Assembly (NCBI GenBank): GCA_024641305.1
Contig: JAHEDI010000012.1
Coordinates: 1-64,000, forward strand
Length of the DNA stretch: 64,000 bases
DNA from: a bacterium
Lineage (GTDB): Bacteria; Actinomycetota; Acidimicrobiia; Spongiisociales; JAENVV01
Reading direction: 5' to 3'
The translations under genes were made by a program, and so were the position numbers. Every line of letters starts with the position of its first letter. Within the stretch, counting starts at the first letter, position 1. Shown piece after piece: positions 51,673 to 60,324 of this stretch. The notes below the pieces were generated by a model that worked only from the letters and a program-made list of their open reading frames with translations, ran no database searches and was not told the DNA's origin.

Positions 51673-51738
51673 TTCAGTCTCCGAGATGGGGTTGGTTCAA
51701 TTAATACAGGCAGGGACGATGCCCCGCACACTAGATCA

Positions 51739-51752
51739 TATATTTTGTAAGA
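51739..51752 (+). promoter_or_regulatory. Operator-like site e
   Basis: TATATTTTGTAAGA, within GATCATATATTTTGTAAGACC, shares GATCATATAT and TGTA with site f and lies 67 bases upstream of the FAH-family ATG (minus strand). The divergent lipoprotein gene begins 78-90 bases away on the plus strand. Confidence 0.45.
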
Positions 51753-51829
51753 CCCGAATGGTTATGCCTGCGGGTGGACGCGGAGGCGCTCTCCCGCCCC
51801 GAGCGGTATCTTGGGCCATCATGAGAACT

Positions 51830-52513
51830 ATGAAATCGACCCGGAATTGCTTTCTGTCGGTCGTTCTGATCGTGTCTGCCTGTGCTCTGCCAGAGCCGGG
51901 CAGTGAACCGGGGCCGATAATCCCGGGTTCAATCGAAAGCTCGGGTGATGGCGACCGAGCGCTGGCGGTCGACGGCAAACTGGATTGCCCGGCGGGCGAG
52001 GCGTCCCAAGGTCAGGCAGCATCCACCGATGGGTTTGGGTCGGCCGAGGAAGCCGCCATGGCTGCGCTTGGTCCATGGCTGGCCGATGGGGCCGTCATGG
52101 TCGCTCTACCCGACGAAGGTCACGTAGCCGTTATGGATAATCGGGAGGTTGCCTATGCCATCGGCGAACTTGAGGGTGACGGCCGGTACCGGGCCACCAA
52201 CGTAAGCAGGTGTGCACCGGTTCGGACCGGCCCAGCTCGTATTGATGGCGAACCGGACTGCCTTGATGACGCGGGTTGGGGCATGTATGGATCCATCGCC
52301 GAAGACGCCGTAGGCGAACCGACCCCTGAAGCTGCATTGTTACCGGAGATTGTCAGCTATCAAACCAGGTTTGGCGGAACAATTGAATTTCCATCGCCGG
52401 TGGTTGCGTCGCTGGTCATAGACGGCCGCGAGGTGGTGTCGACCCTGGCCACGGAACTCCCGAACCGCACTTGGGTAGGTATCTGGACCGTTGGGTGTGG
52501 CGGGTACGAGTAA
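51830..52513 (+). CDS. Lipoprotein, 227 aa
   Basis: The signal MKSTRNCFLSVVLIVSAC has lipobox VSAC; the alternative ATG at 51821 adds three residues. The mature protein is 200 residues with several Cys (CPAGEA, CAPVRTG, DCLDDA, GCGGYE), probably disulfide-bonded. The leader resembles that of the lipoprotein at 2268. No family recognised. It faces the FAH operon across site e but may not belong to it. A hairpin follows the stop. Confidence 0.7.
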   Translation: MKSTRNCFLSVVLIVSACALPEPGSEPGPIIPGSIESSGDGDRALAVDGKLDCPAGEASQGQAASTDGFGSAEEAAMAALGPWLADGAVMVALPDEGHVAVMDNREVAYAIGELEGDGRYRATNVSRCAPVRTGPARIDGEPDCLDDAGWGMYGSIAEDAVGEPTPEAALLPEIVSYQTRFGGTIEFPSPVVASLVIDGREVVSTLATELPNRTWVGIWTVGCGGYE

Positions 52514-52517
52514 TCGT

Positions 52518-52564
52518 GGCGCGCTCGCACGGGAGTCGCTCTCGTTCCCGAGCGACCACGCGCC
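52518..52564 (+). terminator. Possible two-stage hairpin terminator
   Basis: Inner stem GTCGCTC (52535-52541) with GAGCGAC (52550-52556), loop of eight; outer GGCGCG (52518-52523) with CGCGCC (52559-52564). It begins five bases after the lipoprotein TAA. There is no T-tract. Moderate evidence only. Confidence 0.35.
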
Positions 52565-52619
52565 GTAACTATCGGATTTAACTCGACATGTAGTGGTCCG
52601 AGTTTGCCAGACTGGTGCA

Positions 52620-53732
52620 ATGGCAGTTCCTCGCACTCGACGGCGCATGTTGACGGGCGCCCGCTCCACCTTGCTGATGGTCGGGTTTGGCGGGTATGCC
52701 GTGGCGCTCGTTTTGGCCTTTCGTCGGTGGGATCTACCGAGCCTCACGGCCCGAGCCTTGGCGTTTCTGGGGCTCGCCCTGGCGTTTGAGCTCCTTGGCA
52801 AACTGATGTTTGCGGCTTTGTTCAAATGGGAGCTTGGTTCGCTTGGCCACATGGTCAGCTGGAAAGGTGCCATCTCGGCCGCCTTCGCGGGTTCGGCCGT
52901 TGCCAGGTTGATTCCGGCTGGGGGAGCCCTGACTCCGGCGACCATGGCCTGGTCAGTGCGCGACGAGGAGAATGACGCCGCTGGAGCAGCAGTTCGCTCC
53001 ACGCTCCTGACGTATGCGGGTTTGCTCATCATCACGGGTCTCGGGCTGGTGTGGATGGCGACGGAAGGTCCGCATCCGGTGGTGTTTGCCGGCGCGGTGA
53101 TACTTGGAGGGCTGCTCCTGGTCGCCGGCCTTGTCGTGATGGCCGGCGCCACCTGGCTCGACAGGGTTGTCGTTCGACTCCCGAGCAGGCTGGCAAACTA
53201 TCTTGGTCCGACGGCTGGTGGGGGTCGGGTGACCCCGGTTGAGGCGGTGCTGGTGACCCTGAGAGTTCTGAGTGAGTCGGCAGTGTTGTGGTCGGCGCTC
53301 GCTGCGTTCGGGATCTTTCTTACTCCGTCCGAGGTATTCGTTGCTCACGGGCTCTCGATGCTCGTGGGTGGTTTGCCCGGTATGCCAGGAGGTCTTGGCA
53401 TTGTTGAGGGCGGTCTTATCGGGGTTCTTTCGCTGTACGGACTATCGGCTGGGGTGGTAGTCGCTCCGGTGCTCGTCTATCGGGTAGTGGACTACTGGAT
53501 TCCGGCAGGAATTGGCCTGGCGGCTTTCGGAGTCATCAGTGCGCCGATACTCGATCGGCAGGCCGCATCGGACCGTGCCGCGGCCGCCAAGCAGCAAACA
53601 GCCGCCGCAGGCAGGAATCTGGATGCCTCCTCCCTGTCCGGTCCGAGTGTGCCACGCCGACCCGGTGATCCCGATGTGGTAGATCTAGATGGAGGTCGAA
53701 CTCGGCGGGGTCGAAGCCGGGCGGGTACTTGA
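52620..53732 (+). CDS. LPG-synthase TM-region-like membrane protein
   Basis: A ~370-residue integral membrane protein with about seven to eight helices and Gly-rich turns, ATG at 52620 (GTG at 52593 is possible). The motif GGLPGMPGGLGIVEGGLIGVL (read in parts) is the hallmark of the LPG_synthase_TM/UPF0104 family (MprF flippase-like, YbhN). These proteins are thought to flip lipids or their precursors. The C-terminal ~65 residues are a charged, low-complexity cytoplasmic tail (SDRAAAAKQQTAAAG). No clear partner gene. Confidence 0.85.
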   Translation: MAVPRTRRRMLTGARSTLLMVGFGGYAVALVLAFRRWDLPSLTARALAFLGLALAFELLGKLMFAALFKWELGSLGHMVSWKGAISAAFAGSAVARLIPAGGALTPATMAWSVRDEENDAAGAAVRSTLLTYAGLLIITGLGLVWMATEGPHPVVFAGAVILGGLLLVAGLVVMAGATWLDRVVVRLPSRLANYLGPTAGGGRVTPVEAVLVTLRVLSESAVLWSALAAFGIFLTPSEVFVAHGLSMLVGGLPGMPGGLGIVEGGLIGVLSLYGLSAGVVVAPVLVYRVVDYWIPAGIGLAAFGVISAPILDRQAASDRAAAAKQQTAAAGRNLDASSLSGPSVPRRPGDPDVVDLDGGRTRRGRSRAGT

Positions 53733-53824
53733 GGCGATGTCACCCTGACTGGTTTAACTAGCACGCTACGTGAAGTGGTGATAATCTCCCGCCAAGGGAA
53801 AACGGATACCGGGGGGTGTTTGTC

Positions 53825-54580
53825 ATGCAGTGGGCCAAATCAGTCGTGAATGAGCTATCAGCGGAGTGGCATCCGAGTCGTTGGTTCACTGCCACTACCT
53901 TCTGGTTCCCCTTCGTTATTTCGATCGTCACCATTGTGGCGGCAGTCCTGGCCCGCCCTTTGTTCGACTTCATCATTGGTGAAGACCTTCTGGCGGAAGA
54001 CCTCCAGGTGGTGGGGTGGGTTGTGGCCCTCTACTTCTGTATCCGGATTGCCAAGAATGCTGATTTCCCGGCCTCGACGAGGGTTCTGATGGCGATTTTG
54101 GGGCTAGCGGTCTTCTTCATTATCGGTGAAGAGATCAGTTGGGGGCAACGCATTTTCGATTTCCAGACTCCTGCCGAACTTGTCGAGCAGAATCGCCAGG
54201 GGGAGTCCAATCTTCACAACATCTACGGCATCCAGGACGTGTTCAGCTGGGCGATGTTCGTGGTCGGCGGCTACGGCGTCGGGGCGTCGTGGTTCGCCAT
54301 GAAGCGGTACGGTAGCTATGAGTCGTGGTCGCCCCTCGCCCGGACCCTGGCGCCGCACCCAATCCTGATTCCCTCCTTCTTGTTGATGTTCGTCTGGAGG
54401 TCCTACCGGAACTTCTTTGAGCCACCCGAGAGCTTGTACTACGGGGTTTCGGAGTTCGGCGAAATCACCGAACTGGCCCTGTCTTCGGCCTTCGGGTTGT
54501 ATGCGTGGCGGCGGTGGGCCAACCCGTTCGCGAAGTCGGAAATGCCTGCTCTGGATATTCAGGACGTTCAGTCGAGTTGA
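53825..54580 (+). CDS. Membrane protein with GEEISWGQ motif
   Basis: A 251-residue protein with about six helices. The ATG follows GGGGGGTGTTTGTC. The conserved-looking signature IGEEISWGQRIFDFQTPAEL with NRQGESNLHNIYG recurs in uncharacterised membrane proteins of several phyla; its role is not known. Its last 13 bases overlap the convergent Ldh-type gene. It does not appear to belong to the catabolic modules. Confidence 0.8.
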   Translation: MQWAKSVVNELSAEWHPSRWFTATTFWFPFVISIVTIVAAVLARPLFDFIIGEDLLAEDLQVVGWVVALYFCIRIAKNADFPASTRVLMAILGLAVFFIIGEEISWGQRIFDFQTPAELVEQNRQGESNLHNIYGIQDVFSWAMFVVGGYGVGASWFAMKRYGSYESWSPLARTLAPHPILIPSFLLMFVWRSYRNFFEPPESLYYGVSEFGEITELALSSAFGLYAWRRWANPFAKSEMPALDIQDVQSS

Positions 54581-55617
54581 GCGACGACACCCAGGCGACC
54601 GGCCAATTCGTTCAACGAATGGCGCAATTGCTCCGGTAGCGGGATTCCGATTCGGAGATTCTCGACTTCTGCTGCGTGGGCGCCGTCGCCCGGCAGTCGG
54701 ACTCGTGCTCCACTCGTCGTCCGCGAGTTTCGAAGCTGTTCGAGGTGAGCATCGATTGAGGCCAACGCTTCCTCAGCAGGCATCATGAGGTCCGAACGCA
54801 TCACGAGCATTGCCTGACCCGTATTGGTAGGTACCTCAAGGTGCTTTCGATGATCGACGACCGCCCTGCCGAACGCCGCGCCGTTCATGGCTCCTGCGAG
54901 GAGTCCGATGGCAATGTTCAGGCCGGCCCCCTTGTATCCGCCAATCGGAAGCAAGAACCCTTCGTGGGCCCTGGCAGGGTCGGTAATCGGGTTACCGTCG
55001 GCGTCGGCGACCCAACCGATCGGCATCTGCTCGCCGGCCTGAGCAACCACTTTGATCGTGCCGTGCGATGCCACCGTCGTCGCGATATCGAGTTGAAACG
55101 GTATGCCGTCGCCAGCCGGAATGGCAATGGAGATCGGGTTGGTACCCAGAATTGGTTCGATCCCACCCCAGGGTGGCATCCCGTTGGCGTTGGCCACCGC
55201 GAAGTACATGGCGATGAGGCCACGCTTAGCGGCCATGGCCGGGTAGATACCAGCCGCGCCGGCGTGATTCGAATGCACGGTGCCCACCCAGGCCATACCG
55301 AGAGCTTGTGCTTTGGCGATCGCAACTTCGGCGGCCATCGTCATGACCACCTGGCCCATTCCGTTGTCACCGTCGAAGTGAGCGGAAACGGGAGTTTCAT
55401 GGATAATCTGGATGTCGGGGTCGAGGTTGACCCCTCCTGCTTCGATTCGCTGCACATACGGCCCGACCCGGATCAGTCCATGACCGGTCCGGCCCCGCAG
55501 GTCGGCTTCAACGAGACGGGTCGCCACGATGGCGGAGTGTTCAGCTTTGACGCCGACGGAGCGAAAGATCGCTGAGGTGAACTCTTCAAGTTCCGCGACT
55601 GTATAACGACTACTCAT
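54568..55617 (-). CDS. Ldh-family malate/lactate dehydrogenase-like oxidoreductase
   Basis: A 349-residue enzyme of the Ldh_2 family (malate/ureidoglycolate/delta-piperideine-2-carboxylate dehydrogenases), which use NAD(P) without a Rossmann fold. Seen: EVDLRGRTGHGLIRVGPYVQRIEAG-like start (EADLRGRTGHGLIRV), HSNHAGAAGIYPAMAAKRGLIAMYFAVANA, GTNPISIAIPAG, and GGYKGAGLNIAIGLLAGAMNGA. It probably interconverts a 2-hydroxy and 2-oxo acid. It overlaps the cupin stop by eight bases; third gene of the DctP-cupin-Ldh operon. Confidence 0.9.
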   Translation of the reverse strand: MSSRYTVAELEEFTSAIFRSVGVKAEHSAIVATRLVEADLRGRTGHGLIRVGPYVQRIEAGGVNLDPDIQIIHETPVSAHFDGDNGMGQVVMTMAAEVAIAKAQALGMAWVGTVHSNHAGAAGIYPAMAAKRGLIAMYFAVANANGMPPWGGIEPILGTNPISIAIPAGDGIPFQLDIATTVASHGTIKVVAQAGEQMPIGWVADADGNPITDPARAHEGFLLPIGGYKGAGLNIAIGLLAGAMNGAAFGRAVVDHRKHLEVPTNTGQAMLVMRSDLMMPAEEALASIDAHLEQLRNSRTTSGARVRLPGDGAHAAEVENLRIGIPLPEQLRHSLNELAGRLGVVAQLD

Positions 55618-56020
55618 GGACGTGGTTGTCGTGGCCGGGTCGCCCGAACTGTTCGACCGTCTCGCCCGTTTCGGCGAAGGTTCTCGTCACGTACGTGTTT
55701 CCGTACACCCAGAGGATTTTCATGGGCGTGTCACCGGTGTTGATGAACCGATGCACCGAGCCGGGTTCGATCAGGGTGGTGTCGTAGGGAAGGGCTTCCT
55801 GTTGAACACCGTCAATCTCGGCGATCCCCGTTCCTTCAAGCACCGTGACTTGCTCGATGGTGTTATGGGTATGGAGGGGCAGTTCACCGCCCGGCGGGAA
55901 CATCGTGATTCCCATGACGAAGCATTGGCCGTCCACCGGTGGGTCGGTCAGTCGGATGCTCTGGATTCCGTTGCCTCGTTCGACGACATTGGCGTCCGCG
56001 AACTTGATCAGTTGTCCCAT
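55610..56020 (-). CDS. Single-domain cupin protein
   Basis: A 136-residue cupin_2 protein. Metal-binding motif 1: PLHTHNTIEQVTVLEGTG (two His, Glu); motif 2 with SVHRFIN (His). Cupins of this kind are often isomerases, dioxygenases or sugar-binding proteins. ATG after GAGGAGATAAAAC. It sits between a DctP-like protein and an Ldh-type dehydrogenase, and may isomerise or shield the shared intermediate. Confidence 0.87.
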   Translation of the reverse strand: MGQLIKFADANVVERGNGIQSIRLTDPPVDGQCFVMGITMFPPGGELPLHTHNTIEQVTVLEGTGIAEIDGVQQEALPYDTTLIEPGSVHRFINTGDTPMKILWVYGNTYVTRTFAETGETVEQFGRPGHDNHVHE

Positions 56021-56036
56021 GTTTTATCTCCTCTGT

Positions 56037-56924
56037 TTACAAGAAATCCAAGGCTGGTTGGCCTGCTCTGGCCGCGGCGATCACATCGGATGCCGCGTCT
56101 GCGAAGATCTGCCGTTCGGTCGGGTCGAGATCGATGACCACTCGGCCCTCCTCTTCAAATCGGCTTCGCAATTCAGCTTCGTAGTCGGCGGCGGCGTGTC
56201 GTTGGAAATCGATCGCCGCCCTGGCAGCAGACCGGACCGCGGTCGCTATCTCGGACCCGAGGGTCGACATCTGGGACCGATTGGCGTAGATGCCCCGGGC
56301 GCCATAGAGGTGTCCCGTCATCGTGATGTGCTGATGGTCCACGCCATAGGCGGCCGAGTTGGCGAGGGGGTTCTCCTGAGCGTCGACCTGCCCCGAGGAG
56401 ATCATGGCGATGCCATCGCTCAACTCGGCGGGCACCGGTTCTCCACCCCAGGAACGGATGAGCGCTTCGTGGACGGCGTTCGGTTGCAGTCGGACCCGCA
56501 TGCCGGCAACGTCGGCGGGTGAGCGCACCTCGCGCAGTCGGTTCGTGAAGTGTCGGAACCCGTTGTCCCAGTAGCCGAGTACTTCGAATGGAGTGGCCGC
56601 TTCGGTGGCGGTGGTCAGCGCTGCGCCGAAGTCGCCGTCGAGCGCGGTGTGGGCCTGCTCGAGGTCGGCGAAAAGGAATGGCACCTCAAGCGCGTTGAGG
56701 GCGGGAACTTGGTTGCCGAGGTATGAGGTCGAGAAATAGCACAAGGTCAGGTCGCCGTTCGCCACCATGTCGAACAAGTCGGTGGCGGGTCGACCAGCGT
56801 CCATGACGTTATACATGATTTCGGCCGGATGATCGGTAACGGCTGCCAGAGCCTCTACAAAATGGTCTAGGGCCCTGCTGTGGGCGCTTCCCTGGGGCGC
56901 GTAGCCACCTACTCGAATCGTCAT
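56037..56924 (-). CDS. DctP-like protein without signal peptide
   Basis: A 295-residue protein with the fold pattern of TRAP-transporter binding proteins: opening strand TIRVGGYAPQGSAHSRA, then ALNALEVPFLFADLEQAHTALDG, the ligand Arg in GMRVRLQPNAVHEALIRSWGG and DAQENPLANSAAYG. There is no signal peptide: the protein starts directly with the first strand, and the frame upstream hits a TAG 36 bases before the ATG with no start codon between. No TRAP membrane subunits are in the window. It may be a cytoplasmic binding or sensing protein. ATG after GGGGAAAGG. Confidence 0.88.
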   Translation of the reverse strand: MTIRVGGYAPQGSAHSRALDHFVEALAAVTDHPAEIMYNVMDAGRPATDLFDMVANGDLTLCYFSTSYLGNQVPALNALEVPFLFADLEQAHTALDGDFGAALTTATEAATPFEVLGYWDNGFRHFTNRLREVRSPADVAGMRVRLQPNAVHEALIRSWGGEPVPAELSDGIAMISSGQVDAQENPLANSAAYGVDHQHITMTGHLYGARGIYANRSQMSTLGSEIATAVRSAARAAIDFQRHAAADYEAELRSRFEEEGRVVIDLDPTERQIFADAASDVIAAARAGQPALDFL

Positions 56925-56958
56925 GTGAACCTTTCCCCGAAGCGGTCGACTCGAATCC

Positions 56959-56972
56959 TATATAATGCAAAA
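56959..56972 (+). promoter_or_regulatory. Operator-like site b
   Basis: TATATAATGCAAAA, within CCTATATAATGCAAAAACC, is 35 bases upstream of the DctP-like ATG (minus strand) and 28 bases upstream of the enolase-superfamily ATG (plus). It shares CCTATAT and ATGCAA with site a. TATAAT (56961-56966) could double as a -10 box, but I see no -35 box 17 bases before it. Confidence 0.55.
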
Positions 56973-56999
56973 ACCGTTTGGTGCTCGTATGGAGGGTTT

Positions 57000-58073
57000 A
57001 TGAAGATTGTCAGCGTTGAAGCCATCCCTATTGCCGTCCCGCTCACCAAACCGATCGTGATGTCGCACATCACCATTACCCAGTCCAATAACGTTCTTGC
57101 CAAGGTCACCACCGACACGGGACTAGTTGGATGGGGCGAAGGCGTCGAGGCCACCGATCTAACGGGAGACACCCAGGAGAGTATCAAGGCCGCCCTTGAG
57201 TTTCTCGGCCCGCAGATCGTCGGTGCCGACCCCCTTCGTCGGACCACGCTGTGGTGGGCCATGAAGAAAATGATGCATGCCAACGAAACGGCCATCGGAG
57301 CCATCGACATGGCCTTGTACGACATTGCCGGCAAAGAGTTTGGGGTTCCGGTCGTCGAATTATTGGGAGGCCGGGTGCGTGACGAAGTTCCTGTGCTGAC
57401 CATGGTCGGCAGCGGAAAACCTGATGTTGACATCCAGGCGGCCGTCACCAAATACGAGGCCGGGTATCGCTGGTTCAAGGTCAAGCTCGGTATCGGCGAC
57501 GTCAACGACGAACTGAAAACGGTTCAAGGGGTCCGCAGTCAATTGCCCCCGGAGGCGATCGTGAGCGGCGATGCCAATCAAGGGTGGGACGAACCGACCG
57601 CAATGCGGTTTCTCAACGGCTTGTCGGGTCTCGACGTCCGGTTCATCGAACAGCCCATTCCGCAAGGCGATCACGCTGCCATGGTCAGAATCGCCCAACG
57701 TTCCCCCATCCCCATTTGTGCCGACCAGAGTGTGCACTCCCTAAACGATGTCATGTCCTTCGGGCGAACCGGGGTGGCCGGCGTAAGTCTCAAACTTGTC
57801 AAACTGGGTGGCATAACCGGGGTGATGCGCGGTGCGGCACTCTGCGAATCGCTCGGACTTTCGGTGAACCTGGCTGGCAAGATCGCCGAATCGAGCGTGG
57901 CGGCCGCTGCCAATATTCACTGCGCAGCGGCCATGAAGGCAGTTGACTTCGGCTGCAGCCCTGGCAATCAGGGGATCAGCGCCGACGTTACCTCCCGACC
58001 ACTCGCTATCGAGAACGGCGTGATTGCGGTGCCGACCGGCCCTGGATTGGGCATCGATGTCGACCAGCCCTAG
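57000..58073 (+). CDS. Mandelate racemase/muconate lactonizing enzyme (2)
   Basis: A 357-residue enolase-superfamily protein; ATG after GGAGGG. Motifs: WFKVKLG (Lys pair), SGDANQGWD (Asp), RFIEQP (Glu), CADQSVHS (Asp) and LKLVKLGG (Lys), so all active-site positions of the MLE subgroup are present. It is similar in length and layout to the paralogue at 32888. It shares a divergent spacer with the DctP-like gene and its stop is followed by the DUF3500 gene, which overlaps it. Confidence 0.9.
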   Translation: MKIVSVEAIPIAVPLTKPIVMSHITITQSNNVLAKVTTDTGLVGWGEGVEATDLTGDTQESIKAALEFLGPQIVGADPLRRTTLWWAMKKMMHANETAIGAIDMALYDIAGKEFGVPVVELLGGRVRDEVPVLTMVGSGKPDVDIQAAVTKYEAGYRWFKVKLGIGDVNDELKTVQGVRSQLPPEAIVSGDANQGWDEPTAMRFLNGLSGLDVRFIEQPIPQGDHAAMVRIAQRSPIPICADQSVHSLNDVMSFGRTGVAGVSLKLVKLGGITGVMRGAALCESLGLSVNLAGKIAESSVAAAANIHCAAAMKAVDFGCSPGNQGISADVTSRPLAIENGVIAVPTGPGLGIDVDQP

Positions 58074-59127
58074 CCCGACCCGCATGGCCCAGGCGGCCGT
58101 CGACTTCCTCGAGTCGTTGCCGGCCGATGCCGGGGCCAGGTTCGGGTTTGATGATCCGGCTCGTATCGACTGGGCCTTTTTCCCGAGAGAGATGGCCGAC
58201 GGCGCCTACCTTGGCATGCCGCTCTATGCCATGACGTCGGATCAGCGAAAACTGGCTATGAAGCTGGCCCGCACCGGGTTGCGTTCCGAGGCCTATCACC
58301 GGGTGGCAACCATCATGTCCCTCGACCTGGTTCTGGACGAGCGCGAACACTACGTGCGCACGCACTGGCGTGATCCGATGCGCTATTGGATCACGATCTA
58401 CGGCGAGCCAGGTCCGACTGGCTTGTGGGGGTGGCGCTACGAAGGACACCACGTGTCGGTCAACTACACGATTCGCGACGGCGAGGTTTTGTCGAGTACC
58501 CCGCTGTTCATGGGGGCTAGTCCGGCAGGAATTGGCCCGTCCGCCCATCCGATTATCAGGCCCTGCGGTCAGGAGGAGGACGCCGGGCGGGCCCTGTTTT
58601 CTTCATTAGATACCGATCAGCAGGCAGTCGCGCTTCTCGACGCCACAGCTCCGATCGACACCATCGTCCCCAACATCTCGTTCGTACCGGAAGTCAGCGA
58701 ACCGGGGAACCCGCCCGCCGCATTGACGATGTTCCAAGAGGTCCACGAGGCTATGACGCCCGAGCAGAAACGGAACTTGCGGTTGGTCGCCGCCGAGCCG
58801 TCCGGGCTAGGTGCCGATGCCATGAGCAAGGAGCAGGTCGGTTACCTGCATGATCTGATTGCCGTTTATCTCGACCGACTTCCTGAGGATCTGGCCGACC
58901 GGGAGAGAACTCGTCTCGGAGCCAACGACTGGGCCGGTCTGCACTTCGCCTGGGCGGGATCAGCCGAACGGCATCAACCACACTATTACCGCATCCACAA
59001 TCCTGATTTCCTGGTTGAGTACGACTGCGTCCAGGACAACGCCACCCACATTCACGCCGTCTGGCGAAACCCCCGCGGTGACTTCGGCGAGGATATCCTC
59101 CGGGCGCATCTAGCCCGAAACCATTAG
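58057..59127 (+). CDS. DUF3500-family protein
   Basis: A 356-residue protein, start MSTSPSPTRMAQAAV overlapping the previous gene by 17 bases; an ATG nine codons later (58084) is possible. The repeated His/Asp-rich stretches (YGEPGPTGLWGWRYEGHHVSVNYT read in parts, and HYYRIHNPDFLVEYDCVQDNATHIHAVWRNP) fit the DUF3500 family, often found near oxidoreductases. These His clusters look like a metal site. It is not a known enzyme; context suggests it acts downstream of the enolase-superfamily enzyme. Confidence 0.8.
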   Translation: MSTSPSPTRMAQAAVDFLESLPADAGARFGFDDPARIDWAFFPREMADGAYLGMPLYAMTSDQRKLAMKLARTGLRSEAYHRVATIMSLDLVLDEREHYVRTHWRDPMRYWITIYGEPGPTGLWGWRYEGHHVSVNYTIRDGEVLSSTPLFMGASPAGIGPSAHPIIRPCGQEEDAGRALFSSLDTDQQAVALLDATAPIDTIVPNISFVPEVSEPGNPPAALTMFQEVHEAMTPEQKRNLRLVAAEPSGLGADAMSKEQVGYLHDLIAVYLDRLPEDLADRERTRLGANDWAGLHFAWAGSAERHQPHYYRIHNPDFLVEYDCVQDNATHIHAVWRNPRGDFGEDILRAHLARNH

Positions 59128-59148
59128 GGCTGTTGGGCCTACTGGGAG

Positions 59149-60324
59149 CTAACCGCGCACAATGAGCCCGTCGGCTTCGAGCTGCGACATCTGCTCGTCG
59201 GTGGCTCCCAAACTGCGCAGGACGGAGTCGGTGTCTGCTCCGAGACGTGGGGCGGAGGATGGTGCCGGCGAGGCTTCTCCGGTCATCCTCACTGGGGAGC
59301 CGGTAACCGCCGCCCCATCGGGTAACTCGACCTTCATCTGGTTGTGCTGGACTTGGGGGTCGTCGAAAACCTCGCCGAGCGTCATAAGTCTCCCGGCCGG
59401 CAGGCCAAGGCCAAGTAACCTCTCCATCCAAGCGTCCGTGCTATCGGAAGCGAAGATCGGCTTGACCAACTCGTTGAGTTCGGTGCGATGGTCGACACGA
59501 GCTTCGTTGGTGGTGAAGCGGGGATCGCCGACTATGTCCAGGCCGAGGTCGTCGCAGAGGATCTTGAAGTGCCCATCGCTGACGATCGCCAGGTTGAAGA
59601 AGCCGTCGGCGGTGGGGAAGGTTTCGGTCGGTGCCGTAAACCAGGATGCGGTGCCTACCCGTCCAGGTTGGCTCCCGGAGGCAAAATACATGGCGTTCCA
59701 GGTCGACTGGATGGCAATGAGACCGTCTCTCAGGGAAACTTCGATCTTGCGACCCTTTCCCGTCGTTGCCCGGCCGACCAGGGCAGCTGACACGGCCATC
59801 GCCGCATTCGTTCCCGCCAGGTAGTCGCCGACCGTCGTCGCCGTCTTGGCCGGTGGGGATCCCTCTTCACCCGTGATGCTCATCATCCCGGATTCGCCCT
59901 GGAAGATGATGTCGATCCCGGCGCGCTCGGCGTCGGGACCGGACGACCCGAAAGCCGAAATTTCGGCATAAACGAGTCCGGGGTTGCCCTCAGTAAGGTC
60001 GTCGTAGCCCAGGCCGGCGCGTTGCATGGCTCCATGACGAAGGTTGTGGACGATCACATCGGCATCCAAGCAAAGCTTGCGAACCCATTCCTTCGACGCA
60101 TCGGCGCGGGGGTTGATGACCGCGCTCTTCTTTCCGCGGTTGACAGCCGCGAAGTAGTAGCTGACGCCATCGACATATGGCCCAAATGCCCTGGCCAGGT
60201 CGCCCGAAGACGGCTCGACCTTGGTCACGTCCGCTCCGAGATCAGCCAGCAACATCGCGCAGTATGGGCCAGCAATCAGGTTGCCGAATTCCACAACCTT
60301 GATGCCTTCCAACGGCTGGCTCAT
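59149..60324 (-). CDS. Class III CoA-transferase (CaiB/BaiF type) 3
   Basis: A 391-residue CoA-transferase. Start [15 protein letters not shown] at 60324, since the longer frame overlaps the thiolase gene end. Signatures: [57 protein letters not shown] and [21 protein letters not shown]. The ATG overlaps the thiolase stop by four bases. The CoA-transferase/thiolase pair would activate an acid and cleave its beta-keto-CoA form. It is the third paralogue in the window. Confidence 0.92.
   Translation of the reverse strand: MSQPLEGIKVVEFGNLIAGPYCAMLLADLGADVTKVEPSSGDLARAFGPYVDGVSYYFAAVNRGKKSAVINPRADASKEWVRKLCLDADVIVHNLRHGAMQRAGLGYDDLTEGNPGLVYAEISAFGSSGPDAERAGIDIIFQGESGMMSITGEEGSPPAKTATTVGDYLAGTNAAMAVSAALVGRATTGKGRKIEVSLRDGLIAIQSTWNAMYFASGSQPGRVGTASWFTAPTETFPTADGFFNLAIVSDGHFKILCDDLGLDIVGDPRFTTNEARVDHRTELNELVKPIFASDSTDAWMERLLGLGLPAGRLMTLGEVFDDPQVQHNQMKVELPDGAAVTGSPVRMTGEASPAPSSAPRLGADTDSVLRSLGATDEQMSQLEADGLIVRG

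Noticed and set aside
52590..52660. A stretch resembling part of a tRNA (AGACTGGTGCAATGGCAGTTCC).
   Set aside because: No cloverleaf, no T-loop GTTCRA at the right spacing, and the region is the start of the LPG-synthase-like gene.
56961..56966. TATAAT as a promoter -10 box for the enolase-superfamily gene.
   Set aside because: No -35 box lies 15-19 bases upstream, and the same position carries the conserved 14-mer in other spacers. It may still overlap a promoter, so it is kept only as an alternative.
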